From positions 372,001 to 436,000 of the forward strand of contig NZ_CP034363.1 in assembly GCF_007981265.1 (NCBI RefSeq): 64,000 nt of DNA, in the 5' to 3' direction. This document shows positions 33,641 through 41,329 of this stretch, piece by piece. The position numbers were made by a program, and so were the translations under genes. Within the stretch, counting starts at the first letter, position 1. Each line of letters starts with the position of its first letter. Source of the DNA: Pantoea sp. CCBC3-3-1 (GTDB lineage Bacteria > Pseudomonadota > Gammaproteobacteria > Enterobacterales > Enterobacteriaceae). The notes under the pieces were generated by a model. The model was not told the DNA's origin. It saw nothing but the letters and a program-made list of their open reading frames with translations, and searched no databases.

Positions 33641-35003
33641 GATGATAATGCCCTGCTCTTATGAGGCTGAGCAGGCCGTGCTCGGTGGACTGATGCTTGA
33701 TAACGACCGGTGGGATGAGGTGATACTGCAAATCTCCCCGGAAGATTTGTTTTCCCGGCCGCACCGCATGGTCTTCCGGGTAATGGCTGAGCTGGCCGGC
33801 GAGGGGCTGCCGCTCGATCTCATTACCATCACTGAGCGCCTGGAAACCCGGGGTGACCTGATTCATTGTGGTGGTTTCGCCTATCTGGCTGAAATGAGTA
33901 AAAACACGCCGTCCGCCGCCAATATCCTGGCTTACGCCGGGGTGGTGGCGGAGAAAAGCCGCCTGCGGCAGCTCATGACGGTGGGTAACAGTCTTCTTTC
34001 CGATGTACAGGCCCCGAAAGCGAACTCGGCGGGCATCCTTGAGTCGGCCGAAGGTAAGCTGTTCAACATTGCTGAACAGGGCGCCATGCAGCTCAACAGT
34101 GAGACCGGTGTTAACGAGGCGCTGGATAAACTGCTGACGCAGCTGGAAAGCATGACCGCCAGCGACGGCCTCACCGGGACACCGACCGGATTCAGTGAGC
34201 TGGATGCGATGACCTGTGGTCTGCAGCCCGGCGATCTGGCGCTTCTGGCTGCACGCCCGTCAATGGGTAAAACCTCCCTGGCGATGGCGTCCTGCACCGC
34301 GGCCGTAAGAGGAAAACCTGACGATTTCGTCTTTGTGTTCAGCCTTGAAATGCCCGCAGAGCAGCTGATGATGCGCCTGCTGGCGATGGAAGGCCGGGTG
34401 GAGCTGAGCCGGCTTCGCAGCGGCAATATGGACGATGAGGACTGGGCCCGGGTGTCTGAGGCCACCGGTCGCATCATTGAGTGGCAAAACCGTCTCATTA
34501 TCGATGACACCAGTTACCAGACTCCGGCCACACTGCGCGCCCGCGCCCGGCGTTATGTCCGTAAATACGGCCGTCCCTCTCTCATCATGCTGGACTATCT
34601 GCAGCTTGTCCGTTCACCTGAGCAGGAGAATCGTACCCAGGAAATCTCAGAAATTTCCCGCTCGCTCAAGGCCCTTGGCAAGGAGCTGGGCTGCCCGGTA
34701 CTGGCGCTTTCCCAGCTTAACCGCCAGGTGGAGCAGCGGCCCGATAAACGGCCCAACAATGGCGACCTGCGTGATTCAGGGGCGCTGGAGCAGGATGCGG
34801 ACCTCATCATGTTTATTTACCGGGATGAGGTTTACAACCCCACGACCCCTGATACCGGGGTGGCTGAAATCATTGTCGGCAAGCAGCGGCAGGGGCCAAC
34901 CGGCACAGTGAAAATTAAGTTTGACGGGCGTTATACGCTGTTTTCGGCCTTTCAGGAAGGCAGCTATGACTTCGGTTATCACAGCGGGAGGAAAGAGGCA
35001 TGA
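33633..35003 (+). CDS. dnaB: DnaB-family replicative helicase of the ICE
   Basis: A 456-residue DnaB-type helicase. The N-terminal primase-interacting domain starts MPCSYEAEQAVLGGLMLDND. The RecA-like core carries Walker A AARPSMGKTS at about 206-215, Walker B LIMLDYLQLV near 315, and SQLNRQVEQRPDKRP with GDLRDSGALEQDAD in the conserved C-terminal part. It probably supports autonomous replication of the excised element. The ATG has GGGAGGTGCGCC upstream and overlaps parA; its end overlaps the parB start (ATGA). Confidence 0.93.
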   Translation: MSEMIMPCSYEAEQAVLGGLMLDNDRWDEVILQISPEDLFSRPHRMVFRVMAELAGEGLPLDLITITERLETRGDLIHCGGFAYLAEMSKNTPSAANILAYAGVVAEKSRLRQLMTVGNSLLSDVQAPKANSAGILESAEGKLFNIAEQGAMQLNSETGVNEALDKLLTQLESMTASDGLTGTPTGFSELDAMTCGLQPGDLALLAARPSMGKTSLAMASCTAAVRGKPDDFVFVFSLEMPAEQLMMRLLAMEGRVELSRLRSGNMDDEDWARVSEATGRIIEWQNRLIIDDTSYQTPATLRARARRYVRKYGRPSLIMLDYLQLVRSPEQENRTQEISEISRSLKALGKELGCPVLALSQLNRQVEQRPDKRPNNGDLRDSGALEQDADLIMFIYRDEVYNPTTPDTGVAEIIVGKQRQGPTGTVKIKFDGRYTLFSAFQEGSYDFGYHSGRKEA

Positions 35004-36670
35004 GCCGTAAACGTTCTGATGTGGGGGCGGCCATGCTGCAGCCGGGACGCCAGTCGCAGGCAGCCGGCAATATCAGCGTCATGCCGGCAGCTGAAATGCC
35101 CATGGTGCTGACGCTCGACCAGTTAAGCCCCAATCCCGATAATCCGCGGACGTCACGCAACCCGCGCTATGACGATATCAAGGCGTCCATCCGCTCGCGC
35201 GGGCTGGACACCGTGCCCAAGGTGACACGTGACCCGGATGGTGAACCCGATATCTACATTTTCAGCGACGGCGGGAATACCCGTTATCAGATCCTGTCCG
35301 AACTGTGGCAGGAGACCGGCGAAGACCGGTTTTTCCGCGTCCACGTGCTGTTCAAACCATGGCCGGGACGGCTGCAGTGCGTTATTGGCCATCTGGCAGA
35401 GAATGAGGTGCGCGGGGACCTGAGCTTTATTGAAAAGGCAAAGGGTATCCACAGCGCCCGCGCTATCTATGAAGAGCAGGCGGGAAAAACAGTTTCATTG
35501 CGTCAGTTGTCCGAGCTGCTGACCCGTGAAGGCCTGCCGGTTCATAATTCAACAATCAGCCGCATGGAAGACGCGCTGAAATATCTTTATCCGTGGATGC
35601 CTGACCTGCTGGAGTCCGGGCTCGGCAGGCCGCAGGTGGCGGCCCTGCTGGCGCTCCGGCATGATGCTGAACGCGTGTGGAATGCGTTTTGCCTGCTTTC
35701 AGATGTCAGCGAAAAATCCTTCAGCGACGTTTTTGGCCAGTGTTGTGGCCGTTTCAACTCGCCGGAACTGTGGTCTCAGGAGATGTTCCGCGATGAGCTG
35801 ATCGGTGATTTACTCCAGGCGTTGCCGCACCCGGAGCTGGACTATGACCGTTGGATGATGGAACTCGATCCTAAAGAACGCAACCGCCGGCATCACTTTG
35901 GTGACCCGGAGCCGGTTGCCCTGCCCGCCGCAGACAAGCCTGAACCCGCCCTGCCTGCCACCGTGTCAGATGAGGATGACGGCGTCCCGCTGCCTGTTAC
36001 CGCTTCACGTCCTGAGGTCCCAGCTGCAACGCCCGTTCCGGGCAATGTGTCATCGCCTTCTGAAACACCAGTTAATGACACCCCCCGGCATGAGGTTCAG
36101 CCGGATATGTACGATGCCGCGCCGGTCATTTCAGGTGAGGGCCGGGAGGTCAGCGGGCTGGTTACTTTCTCTGAAGAACATGGAGAAGAGGACAACAGTG
36201 AAGACTGCCTGCTTTCCCTGCTGACACCTGAGCCTGAAGTGGTCACCCGGGATGATGCGCCGCTCATTAATGACAGCCTCTGGCATGTGCCAGCCCATCA
36301 GGATGATATCGAACACCTGCAGAATACCGCTTTTCGTCTGGCATGGGAGCTGGGGGAAGTCCTGGGTTGTGAAGATGAAATTTTGCCGCAACGCGACAGC
36401 GATATATCCGCCGGTTACGGCGCGGCAAGTGAGGTGTGTTCTGAAGCGGCCGCATTCCTGCTGGGCCTGACCGCCGATGCGCCTGCGGTGCATCCGGCAG
36501 CCGGTGTCTGTGACCTGGCGGTGCTTTTCACCGGCGGGCCGGGGGAGCGTGAAACCCCCGCACTCAACGATGATGATGCCATGAAGCTGCTGCGCCTGAT
36601 GCGTGTGATGCGCCGTCTGCGGGAGCTGCAGCGCGGCGTGACGCCTGAAGAGGAGAAGACTGATGAATAA
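35000..36670 (+). CDS. parB: ParB family protein of the ICE (PFGI-1 type)
   Basis: A 556-residue protein. The N-terminal ParB/Srx-like domain, about 33-135, shows LDQLSPNPDNPRTSRNPRYD and IFSDGGNTRYQILSEL, the GGxxR-type motif. It is followed by AENEVRGDLSFIEKAKGIHS and a helix-turn-helix (LSELLTREGLPVHNSTISRM near 170-190). A long Pro/Glu-rich linker of about 300-400 precedes a C-terminal helical domain. The large size with a linker is typical of the ICE ParB family (TIGR03764). It probably acts with ParA on element stability. The start overlaps dnaB and the end overlaps the next gene. Confidence 0.88.
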   Translation: MSRKRSDVGAAMLQPGRQSQAAGNISVMPAAEMPMVLTLDQLSPNPDNPRTSRNPRYDDIKASIRSRGLDTVPKVTRDPDGEPDIYIFSDGGNTRYQILSELWQETGEDRFFRVHVLFKPWPGRLQCVIGHLAENEVRGDLSFIEKAKGIHSARAIYEEQAGKTVSLRQLSELLTREGLPVHNSTISRMEDALKYLYPWMPDLLESGLGRPQVAALLALRHDAERVWNAFCLLSDVSEKSFSDVFGQCCGRFNSPELWSQEMFRDELIGDLLQALPHPELDYDRWMMELDPKERNRRHHFGDPEPVALPAADKPEPALPATVSDEDDGVPLPVTASRPEVPAATPVPGNVSSPSETPVNDTPRHEVQPDMYDAAPVISGEGREVSGLVTFSEEHGEEDNSEDCLLSLLTPEPEVVTRDDAPLINDSLWHVPAHQDDIEHLQNTAFRLAWELGEVLGCEDEILPQRDSDISAGYGAASEVCSEAAAFLLGLTADAPAVHPAAGVCDLAVLFTGGPGERETPALNDDDAMKLLRLMRVMRRLRELQRGVTPEEEKTDE

Positions 36671-37373
36671 CCCACAGCGACAGCTGCGGCTGCTGAACCT
36701 GGTCAGAAAACTGCTGGAGCTGGGCCGCAGCAACAGCAATTCCCATGAGGCCGGGCTGGCACTACAGCGGGCACAAAAGCTGATGTCACGGTATGGCATC
36801 ACCGAACTTGATGCCGGCCTGTCATCCGTCCGGGAAGTCTCTTCCTGCACGGCCCCGTCAGAGGCTGAAAAGATCCCGGAATGGATGGTGAGCATGGTGT
36901 GGGGTGTCTGTCATGCCTTCGGCTGCCGCGCGTATTACTCATGGCGTCAGACATCTGCCGGGTCTCGCCGCGCCGTGACCTTTTACGGGTTCAGTGAAAA
37001 ACCGGAGATAGCGGCGTATGCCTTTGATGTGCTGACGCGCCAGCTCAAGGATGCCACAACGTCTTATCTCCGAACCCAGAACAAACGTCTTAAGCTGGCC
37101 ACGCGCCGGGCGAGAGCGGAACAGTTCCGCGACGGCTGGGTATGCGGGGTGCGTGAGGTGATATCGGCGGCTGACCTCAGCCGCGAAGAGCAGCAGGTGA
37201 TGAGCCACTGGCTGGAAAGCCGCAGTATGAAAACAGTCACAACCCGTGAGCTGAAAGCGTGTCGCGGGGCAGATACAGCACGTTATCAGGGGTACGAGGC
37301 CGGGCAGAATGCCCGTCTTCATCAGGGTGTCAGCGGCCGGAATCCGGCAGCCATCGGTTACCGTGAGGATTAA
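36663..37373 (+). CDS. DUF2786 domain protein of the ICE
   Basis: A 236-residue protein. The N-terminal segment LNLVRKLLELGRSNSN followed by HEAGLALQRAQKLMSRYGIT is the DUF2786 motif. The middle (VTFYGFSEKPEIAAYAFDVL) and basic helices (RLKLATRRARAEQFRDGWV) resemble the zincin-like DUF7168 partner domain, though I see no HExxH motif. It is conserved next to parB in SPI-7-like elements. The function is unknown. The ATG overlaps the end of parB by eight bases. Confidence 0.8.
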   Translation: MNNPQRQLRLLNLVRKLLELGRSNSNSHEAGLALQRAQKLMSRYGITELDAGLSSVREVSSCTAPSEAEKIPEWMVSMVWGVCHAFGCRAYYSWRQTSAGSRRAVTFYGFSEKPEIAAYAFDVLTRQLKDATTSYLRTQNKRLKLATRRARAEQFRDGWVCGVREVISAADLSREEQQVMSHWLESRSMKTVTTRELKACRGADTARYQGYEAGQNARLHQGVSGRNPAAIGYRED

Positions 37374-37379
37374 GGGGGA

Positions 37380-37976
37380 ATGATGAACAATTTATCTCAG
37401 GCTGCGAACGGGCTTCTGATGCAGCTGGTAATGGATCTCAGAAGTGGTTATCTGCGCCGCTGCGAATCACTGGGGCTTAACCGGGAAGAAATGCAGATGC
37501 TGCAGGGGCTCTCGCTCGAAGAGCTGCACTACCTTTCCGGCAGTGAGGTGTCGATCATCAGTGTGGGCATCAATCACGGCAATCTGGTGCGCATGTTGCA
37601 CCAGGCCCGGACGGAACAGAAACGCCTTCAGCGAATCGACCGGGCGCTGGCGCTGGGCGGCTCCATTGAGCTGATGGCGCACTATTTCGGGCTGTCGAGC
37701 ACAGACGTGGCGGCCCGCCGGCGTATTGCCGGTATCGATGTCCGCCCGGGGCGCGGTAATGCACTCGGTGATGACGATAATGCTGCGCTCTGGCGACAGT
37801 GGCAGAAGTCAGGTGTTGACGACGCGGAAAGTGCTGACGGGCTGGACGTGATGATGCTGGCTGCAGAACAGATGAACGTCTCGCTGACGTCGGTCTGGCA
37901 CGCCGTTCGCGGCTGGCACCGTACCCGGGAGATGCAGACGCCCCCTGCCCGGGCGGCGGTAAGGAAAACGGCATGA
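37380..37976 (+). CDS. DUF2857 family ICE protein (STY4526-like)
   Basis: A 198-residue protein, six bases after the DUF2786 gene, with GGGGGA before paired ATG codons. It is helical, with LSLEELHYLSGSEVSIISVG and LMAHYFGLSSTDVAARRRIA, the latter resembling a helix-turn-helix as in FlhC-like proteins. DUF2857 members occur at this place in SPI-7 and relatives. It may be a DNA-binding regulator of the element. Its end overlaps the next gene (ATGA). Confidence 0.78.
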   Translation: MMNNLSQAANGLLMQLVMDLRSGYLRRCESLGLNREEMQMLQGLSLEELHYLSGSEVSIISVGINHGNLVRMLHQARTEQKRLQRIDRALALGGSIELMAHYFGLSSTDVAARRRIAGIDVRPGRGNALGDDDNAALWRQWQKSGVDDAESADGLDVMMLAAEQMNVSLTSVWHAVRGWHRTREMQTPPARAAVRKTA

Positions 37977-38221
37977 AATACAGGGTGGTTGCGCCGGGTC
38001 TGCGTGCCCCTCACGGTACGCCGCCACAGTGCTGTCAGAAGGCGTTACGCCAGGTTCGCCGCTTCCGTCAGGGGGCGCGTAATTACACCCGGCTTGATGA
38101 AAAGGGGTGTGGTTACTACAAAATCGATCTGGGTCCGTTCTGGCGGCTGCTGAGCCGCAACGAAGGCCGGACGTGGCTTCTTCTCAGCCACGAACGCTAT
38201 AACAGCGCCATACGGAAATAG
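37973..38221 (+). CDS. Small ParE-like toxin-family protein
   Basis: An 82-residue basic protein overlapping the previous gene by four bases. The C-terminal half, YYKIDLGPFWRLLSRNEG then WLLLSHERYNS, resembles the ParE-like toxin family (PF15781), a RelE/ParE-type fold found at this place in SPI-7-like ICEs. No separate antitoxin gene is recognisable; the preceding DUF2857 protein, possibly DNA-binding, is the only obvious candidate partner. Toxicity is not established. Confidence 0.6.
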   Translation: MKYRVVAPGLRAPHGTPPQCCQKALRQVRRFRQGARNYTRLDEKGCGYYKIDLGPFWRLLSRNEGRTWLLLSHERYNSAIRK

Positions 38222-38321
38222 CGGCATGCCAGTCTGTTTACCCTGCACCCGTACGCGGGTGCAGTACTAAGCATACTGACAGAACAGAACGGCCGCGAGG
38301 GTGGCCAGAAAAGGAAGAATA

Positions 38322-39557
38322 ATGACTCTGCCTGCAGAAAGCCTGATAGCTTACACGCTGGACAAGATGAATGCCCGTCTTGCGGCCAACCCCCGGCGGG
38401 ACGAGGGACGGATACGTAATGGCCTGCTGTTTACCGGCAATGTGCATGATGCCATTCCCCGCCGGCTGTTGCTCGACACGCGGTTGTCACCACTGGACAA
38501 GATGGGCTGGATGATGATCCGCCTGTATGCACAGAATAATGAAGGGGCGGTTTTCCCGAGCTATGACGAACTCCAGCTTCAGCTTGCCTCGCCCGGAAAA
38601 GGAAAGGCTTCAAGGGAGACGGTCAGCCGCGTCCTGCTGATGCTGCGAATAACCGGCTGGCTCAGTCTCTGCAAACGCGTGCGGGATGATAAAGGACGGG
38701 TGCGGGGTAATATTTACGCCCAGCATGATGAGCCGCTGTCCTTCAGCGATGCGGAAGCGCTCGATCCCCGTTTTCTGGACACAGTGGCAGACGCCTGCCT
38801 GAGTAAAAACCGCACCGTCAGCCAGACCGCCCGCGAAGTGCTCGACGATATAAAAAATGACCCCACCATGCGCCATTACCGCAGCCATCTTGCGCTGATC
38901 GAATCGCGCCTTGGCCATCCACAGACAGCCAGCCAGATGGCAAAACGTCACAGCCGGATACCCCATCCTTCACCGGGTTCGGAATCCGGACTCAGTCAGA
39001 GCCGCCAAAAAAATGCCGCCAGAAAACCGGGTTCGGAAACCGAACTCAGTACTGAATTGTATGGAAATTCACTGAGTTCGGAATCCGTACTGCCAGTAAA
39101 ATCAGGTGGTTATGACCGGGTTCGGAAACCGAACCATTACGTACGTAGTATCACACACAGTGTGAATAAAAATACGTACGTACCGGGCAAATCTGTGCTG
39201 CCTGACAGCCTGAAGGAACTTATTCCGGCAGAAGATCTTGCCATGCTGACTGCCCAGCTGCAGGCACTGCCTGAGGAGCAGGCGGAACTGGTACTGCTCA
39301 GTCTGCAGAAAGTGATGTCACGCCAGCGGCTCAGTAATCCGGTTGGCTGGTTGCTGGCCGTGATGAAAAAGGCCCGTGAGGGCAGATTGTATGCGCCCCG
39401 TCAGGCTGATGATCTGCCTGAGCCAGCCGGACAGAAATCCGCCCGGCGTCCTGAACAGCAGCTGTGGAAGCCAGAACCACACACCTCTGCCCGCCCGGTA
39501 TCAGAGGAAAATATCCGCAATCTGGTCAAGGATATTCGCAGTAAGCTAAAAAGCTGA
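38322..39557 (+). CDS. STY4528-family pathogenicity-island replication protein
   Basis: A 411-residue protein from the ATG at 38322, with AAGGAAG upstream. The N-terminal half contains IPRRLLLDTRLSPLDKMGWM and YDELQLQLASPGKGKASRET with VSRVLLMLRITGWLSLC, a winged-helix arrangement seen in replication initiators. A low-complexity linker at about 215-290 is encoded by repeated palindromes (separate entry). The C-terminal part is helical (LPEEQAELVLLSLQKVMSRQ). It probably starts replication of the excised element. It is separated from the preceding genes by 100 bases. Confidence 0.78.
   Translation: MTLPAESLIAYTLDKMNARLAANPRRDEGRIRNGLLFTGNVHDAIPRRLLLDTRLSPLDKMGWMMIRLYAQNNEGAVFPSYDELQLQLASPGKGKASRETVSRVLLMLRITGWLSLCKRVRDDKGRVRGNIYAQHDEPLSFSDAEALDPRFLDTVADACLSKNRTVSQTAREVLDDIKNDPTMRHYRSHLALIESRLGHPQTASQMAKRHSRIPHPSPGSESGLSQSRQKNAARKPGSETELSTELYGNSLSSESVLPVKSGGYDRVRKPNHYVRSITHSVNKNTYVPGKSVLPDSLKELIPAEDLAMLTAQLQALPEEQAELVLLSLQKVMSRQRLSNPVGWLLAVMKKAREGRLYAPRQADDLPEPAGQKSARRPEQQLWKPEPHTSARPVSEENIRNLVKDIRSKLKS
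38975..39135. repeat. Four dispersed palindromic repeats inside the replication gene
   Basis: Copies of GGTTCGGAAACCGAAC-like sequence begin at 38975, 39029, 39074 and 39118. Three are read in one frame (GSES, GSET, SSES) and the fourth in another (RVRKPN), so DNA sequence rather than protein seems conserved. Close behind lie CACAC-A-CA-GTGTG and two TACGTACGTA blocks (39139-39182). These may be initiator-binding sites. Confidence 0.65.
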
Positions 39558-39600
39558 GCGGAAAAAAAACTACCCTATGCAGAAGCGGCTAAAAAACGCA

Positions 39601-39840
39601 CAGTGCTGCCAGTGGCAGCAGTGACTAAAAAACGTACAGTGCTGCCAGTGGCAGCAGTGACTAAAAACCGTACAGTGCTGCCAGTGGCAGCAGTGGCTAA
39701 AAACCGTACAGTGCTGCCAGTGGCAGCAGTGGCTAAAAACCGTACAGTGCTGCTAGTGGCAGCAGTGACTAAAAAACGCACAGTGCTGCCAGTGGCAGCA
39801 GTGGCTAAAAACCGTACAGTACCGCCAGTAGCCGCACTGT
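39601..39840. repeat. 36-bp tandem repeat array (six full units plus a decayed one)
   Basis: Six head-to-tail 36-bp units at 39601-39816, differing by a few bases, are followed by a degenerate seventh. Part of a unit precedes them. Each unit holds a hairpin GCTGCC-AGT-GGCAGC followed by GACTAAAAAACGTACA-like sequence. There are no spacers, so it is not CRISPR. It lies just behind the replication gene and could be an origin or partition site. Confidence 0.9.
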
Positions 39841-40044
39841 GTAAAAAATATACATCGCTACCGTTGGCTGTATCTAATTGGTCACCAAAGTCATGTTTTG
39901 GTTACTTTTGACCAATGTTTTCACCTCTCTCAATCAAGAATTCACTTCTTTACGGATCTGGTTTCTTGTTGTCCGGAACATCTTACCTGAAGAGTATCAG
40001 TGCCTCGGGTCGAACCTGACCGGGATCTAACAGGAGATGGCTGT
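39841..40044. promoter_or_regulatory. Control region with nested inverted repeat before the PFL_4669-family gene
   Basis: TTGGTCA at 39878 and TGACCAA at 39909-39915 enclose a second pair CCAAA/TTTGG. This suggests an operator or a structured leader. A promoter for the gene at 40045 should be here. No gene is seen. Confidence 0.5.
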
Positions 40045-40758
40045 ATGACTACAGAAAATGAAACGCGAAGCGATAAAGCGGGAGGACTCACCTCCTCCCT
40101 GAAAATCGAGATCCACTCAAATTATGCTATCCGTCTCTGGGAAGGTCGCCAGCAATCCCAGTCAAAGGCGGGGGAAAAGAAAGGACGGTATGCCATTATG
40201 AGTATGCCACAGGCGATCAAGCGCTCAGGCGTCATCTATCAGGACTCTATTGAAGATAATCCGTGGGCAGATGAGGCGATGTATAAAGTTGAGATGCTTT
40301 TGAATGCAGCTGGCGAGCATATCCAGCAACGGGTTGAAGAGCTTGAAGTCATATTGAAGTCTGTTCCCCCCGCGGTATCATTTTCCGATATTGTTTCCAC
40401 ATCACCTCTTAATATAGGCGTGTTCAGCCGCTCCCCGCTGGGTTACAGATGTGTCTGGGTACTCGTCGGCTATGATCAGATGGCGCTCAAAGCATTTCAG
40501 GCTGCCCATTATGGTCTTATTTCCCGCACCCAGCGTGATGAACTACTGAGTCATGGTGCTCACCTCATTCGTAAAGTATATGGCGTTTTGCGAATGTACC
40601 GAACCGTCAAAGTAAATCGTTCTGACATTGCAGCCCAAACGCCTGCCTCACTTCAGGCCAAAGAAAAGCTGGGATCACCCGATCCTGAAATCTTCTCTGG
40701 TAAGAAGCGTTCTTCTTTTTCTCCTCCTTTACGGAAACCCCTGCCAGAGGAAAAATAA
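40045..40758 (+). CDS. PFL_4669-family ICE protein (TIGR03761)
   Basis: A 237-residue protein from the ATG at 40045, preceded by AGGAGATGG. Recognisable stretches are LTSSLKIEIHSNYAIRLWEG, AIMSMPQAIKRSGVIYQDSI with NPWADEAMYKVE, and the central SPLGYRCVWVLVGYDQMALK. The family is restricted to SPI-7/PFGI-1-like ICEs and is usually found near topB and ssb, suggesting a role in element DNA metabolism. The biochemical function is unknown. One base separates it from the following lipoprotein gene. Confidence 0.82.
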   Translation: MTTENETRSDKAGGLTSSLKIEIHSNYAIRLWEGRQQSQSKAGEKKGRYAIMSMPQAIKRSGVIYQDSIEDNPWADEAMYKVEMLLNAAGEHIQQRVEELEVILKSVPPAVSFSDIVSTSPLNIGVFSRSPLGYRCVWVLVGYDQMALKAFQAAHYGLISRTQRDELLSHGAHLIRKVYGVLRMYRTVKVNRSDIAAQTPASLQAKEKLGSPDPEIFSGKKRSSFSPPLRKPLPEEK

Positions 40759-40759
40759 T

Positions 40760-41314
40760 ATGATCCGCTTATTGTTTCTTCCTGCCGCCTTCTTTTTATT
40801 AAGCGGGTGCGCAACAACGGACTGGGCTGCGATTAATAAACAGGTCAGTGACACAGCTGCAAACCTGACCAGGACTCTGGGTAGCAGCAGCAGTGCTGAA
40901 AGTGGCAGCATGCCGCTGATGAGCCCGGCGGGGCAACAGGCCATGCAGTCCGTCGATAAAACGTTCTCCGTACCGGTCGATGTGGATACCGCAGCGGCCC
41001 GCCTGAAGCGGCATTACAAATTTATCTCCACGCAGGAGCTTGAGGCACTGCGGCAGGCTTCAAATGACGGGGACTGGAAAGCAGCGGCTGAAGATGATGC
41101 ACATCCGGTCTGGGACGCCATGCCGGGCAGCTACTACAAAATGGGCTCAGACTGGAACGGGCGTGATCACCTGGATATCGAGATCGAGAAAAACGGGTCC
41201 GGCAGCAGGCTGTATGTCGTCTATCGCTCATCGTCATCACAGCGTCTGGCCGGTTCCGGGGTCACGAAGCTGATGAATGATGTCCGCGCGGTTGCGGCAG
41301 GTGAAAAACGCTGA
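40760..41314 (+). CDS. Predicted ICE lipoprotein
   Basis: A 184-residue protein from the ATG at 40760 (MIRLLFLPAAFFLLSGCATT). A lipobox LLSGC predicts lipidation at about Cys16. The mature part has a Ser-rich stretch, then a compact domain with VDVDTAAARLKRHYKFIS, MPGSYYKMGSDWNGRDHLDI and LYVVYRSSSS, which resembles envelope lipoproteins with a BamC-like half. The ribosome site is weak. The upstream open frame overlaps the previous gene and is not used. Its role in the ICE is unknown. Confidence 0.75.
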   Translation: MIRLLFLPAAFFLLSGCATTDWAAINKQVSDTAANLTRTLGSSSSAESGSMPLMSPAGQQAMQSVDKTFSVPVDVDTAAARLKRHYKFISTQELEALRQASNDGDWKAAAEDDAHPVWDAMPGSYYKMGSDWNGRDHLDIEIEKNGSGSRLYVVYRSSSSQRLAGSGVTKLMNDVRAVAAGEKR

Positions 41315-41329
41315 TGCGGGAGGCACTAT

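Noticed and set aside
39601..39840. CRISPR array
   Set aside because: The 36-bp units are directly adjacent with no spacers, and there are no cas genes nearby.
39603..39911. A 102-codon frame with a 12-residue repeat (TVLPVAAVTKKR-like), also open on the opposite strand
   Set aside because: It is produced by the 36-bp tandem repeat, whose length is a multiple of three. It has no ribosome site and no ATG at the start, so it is annotated as DNA repeats.
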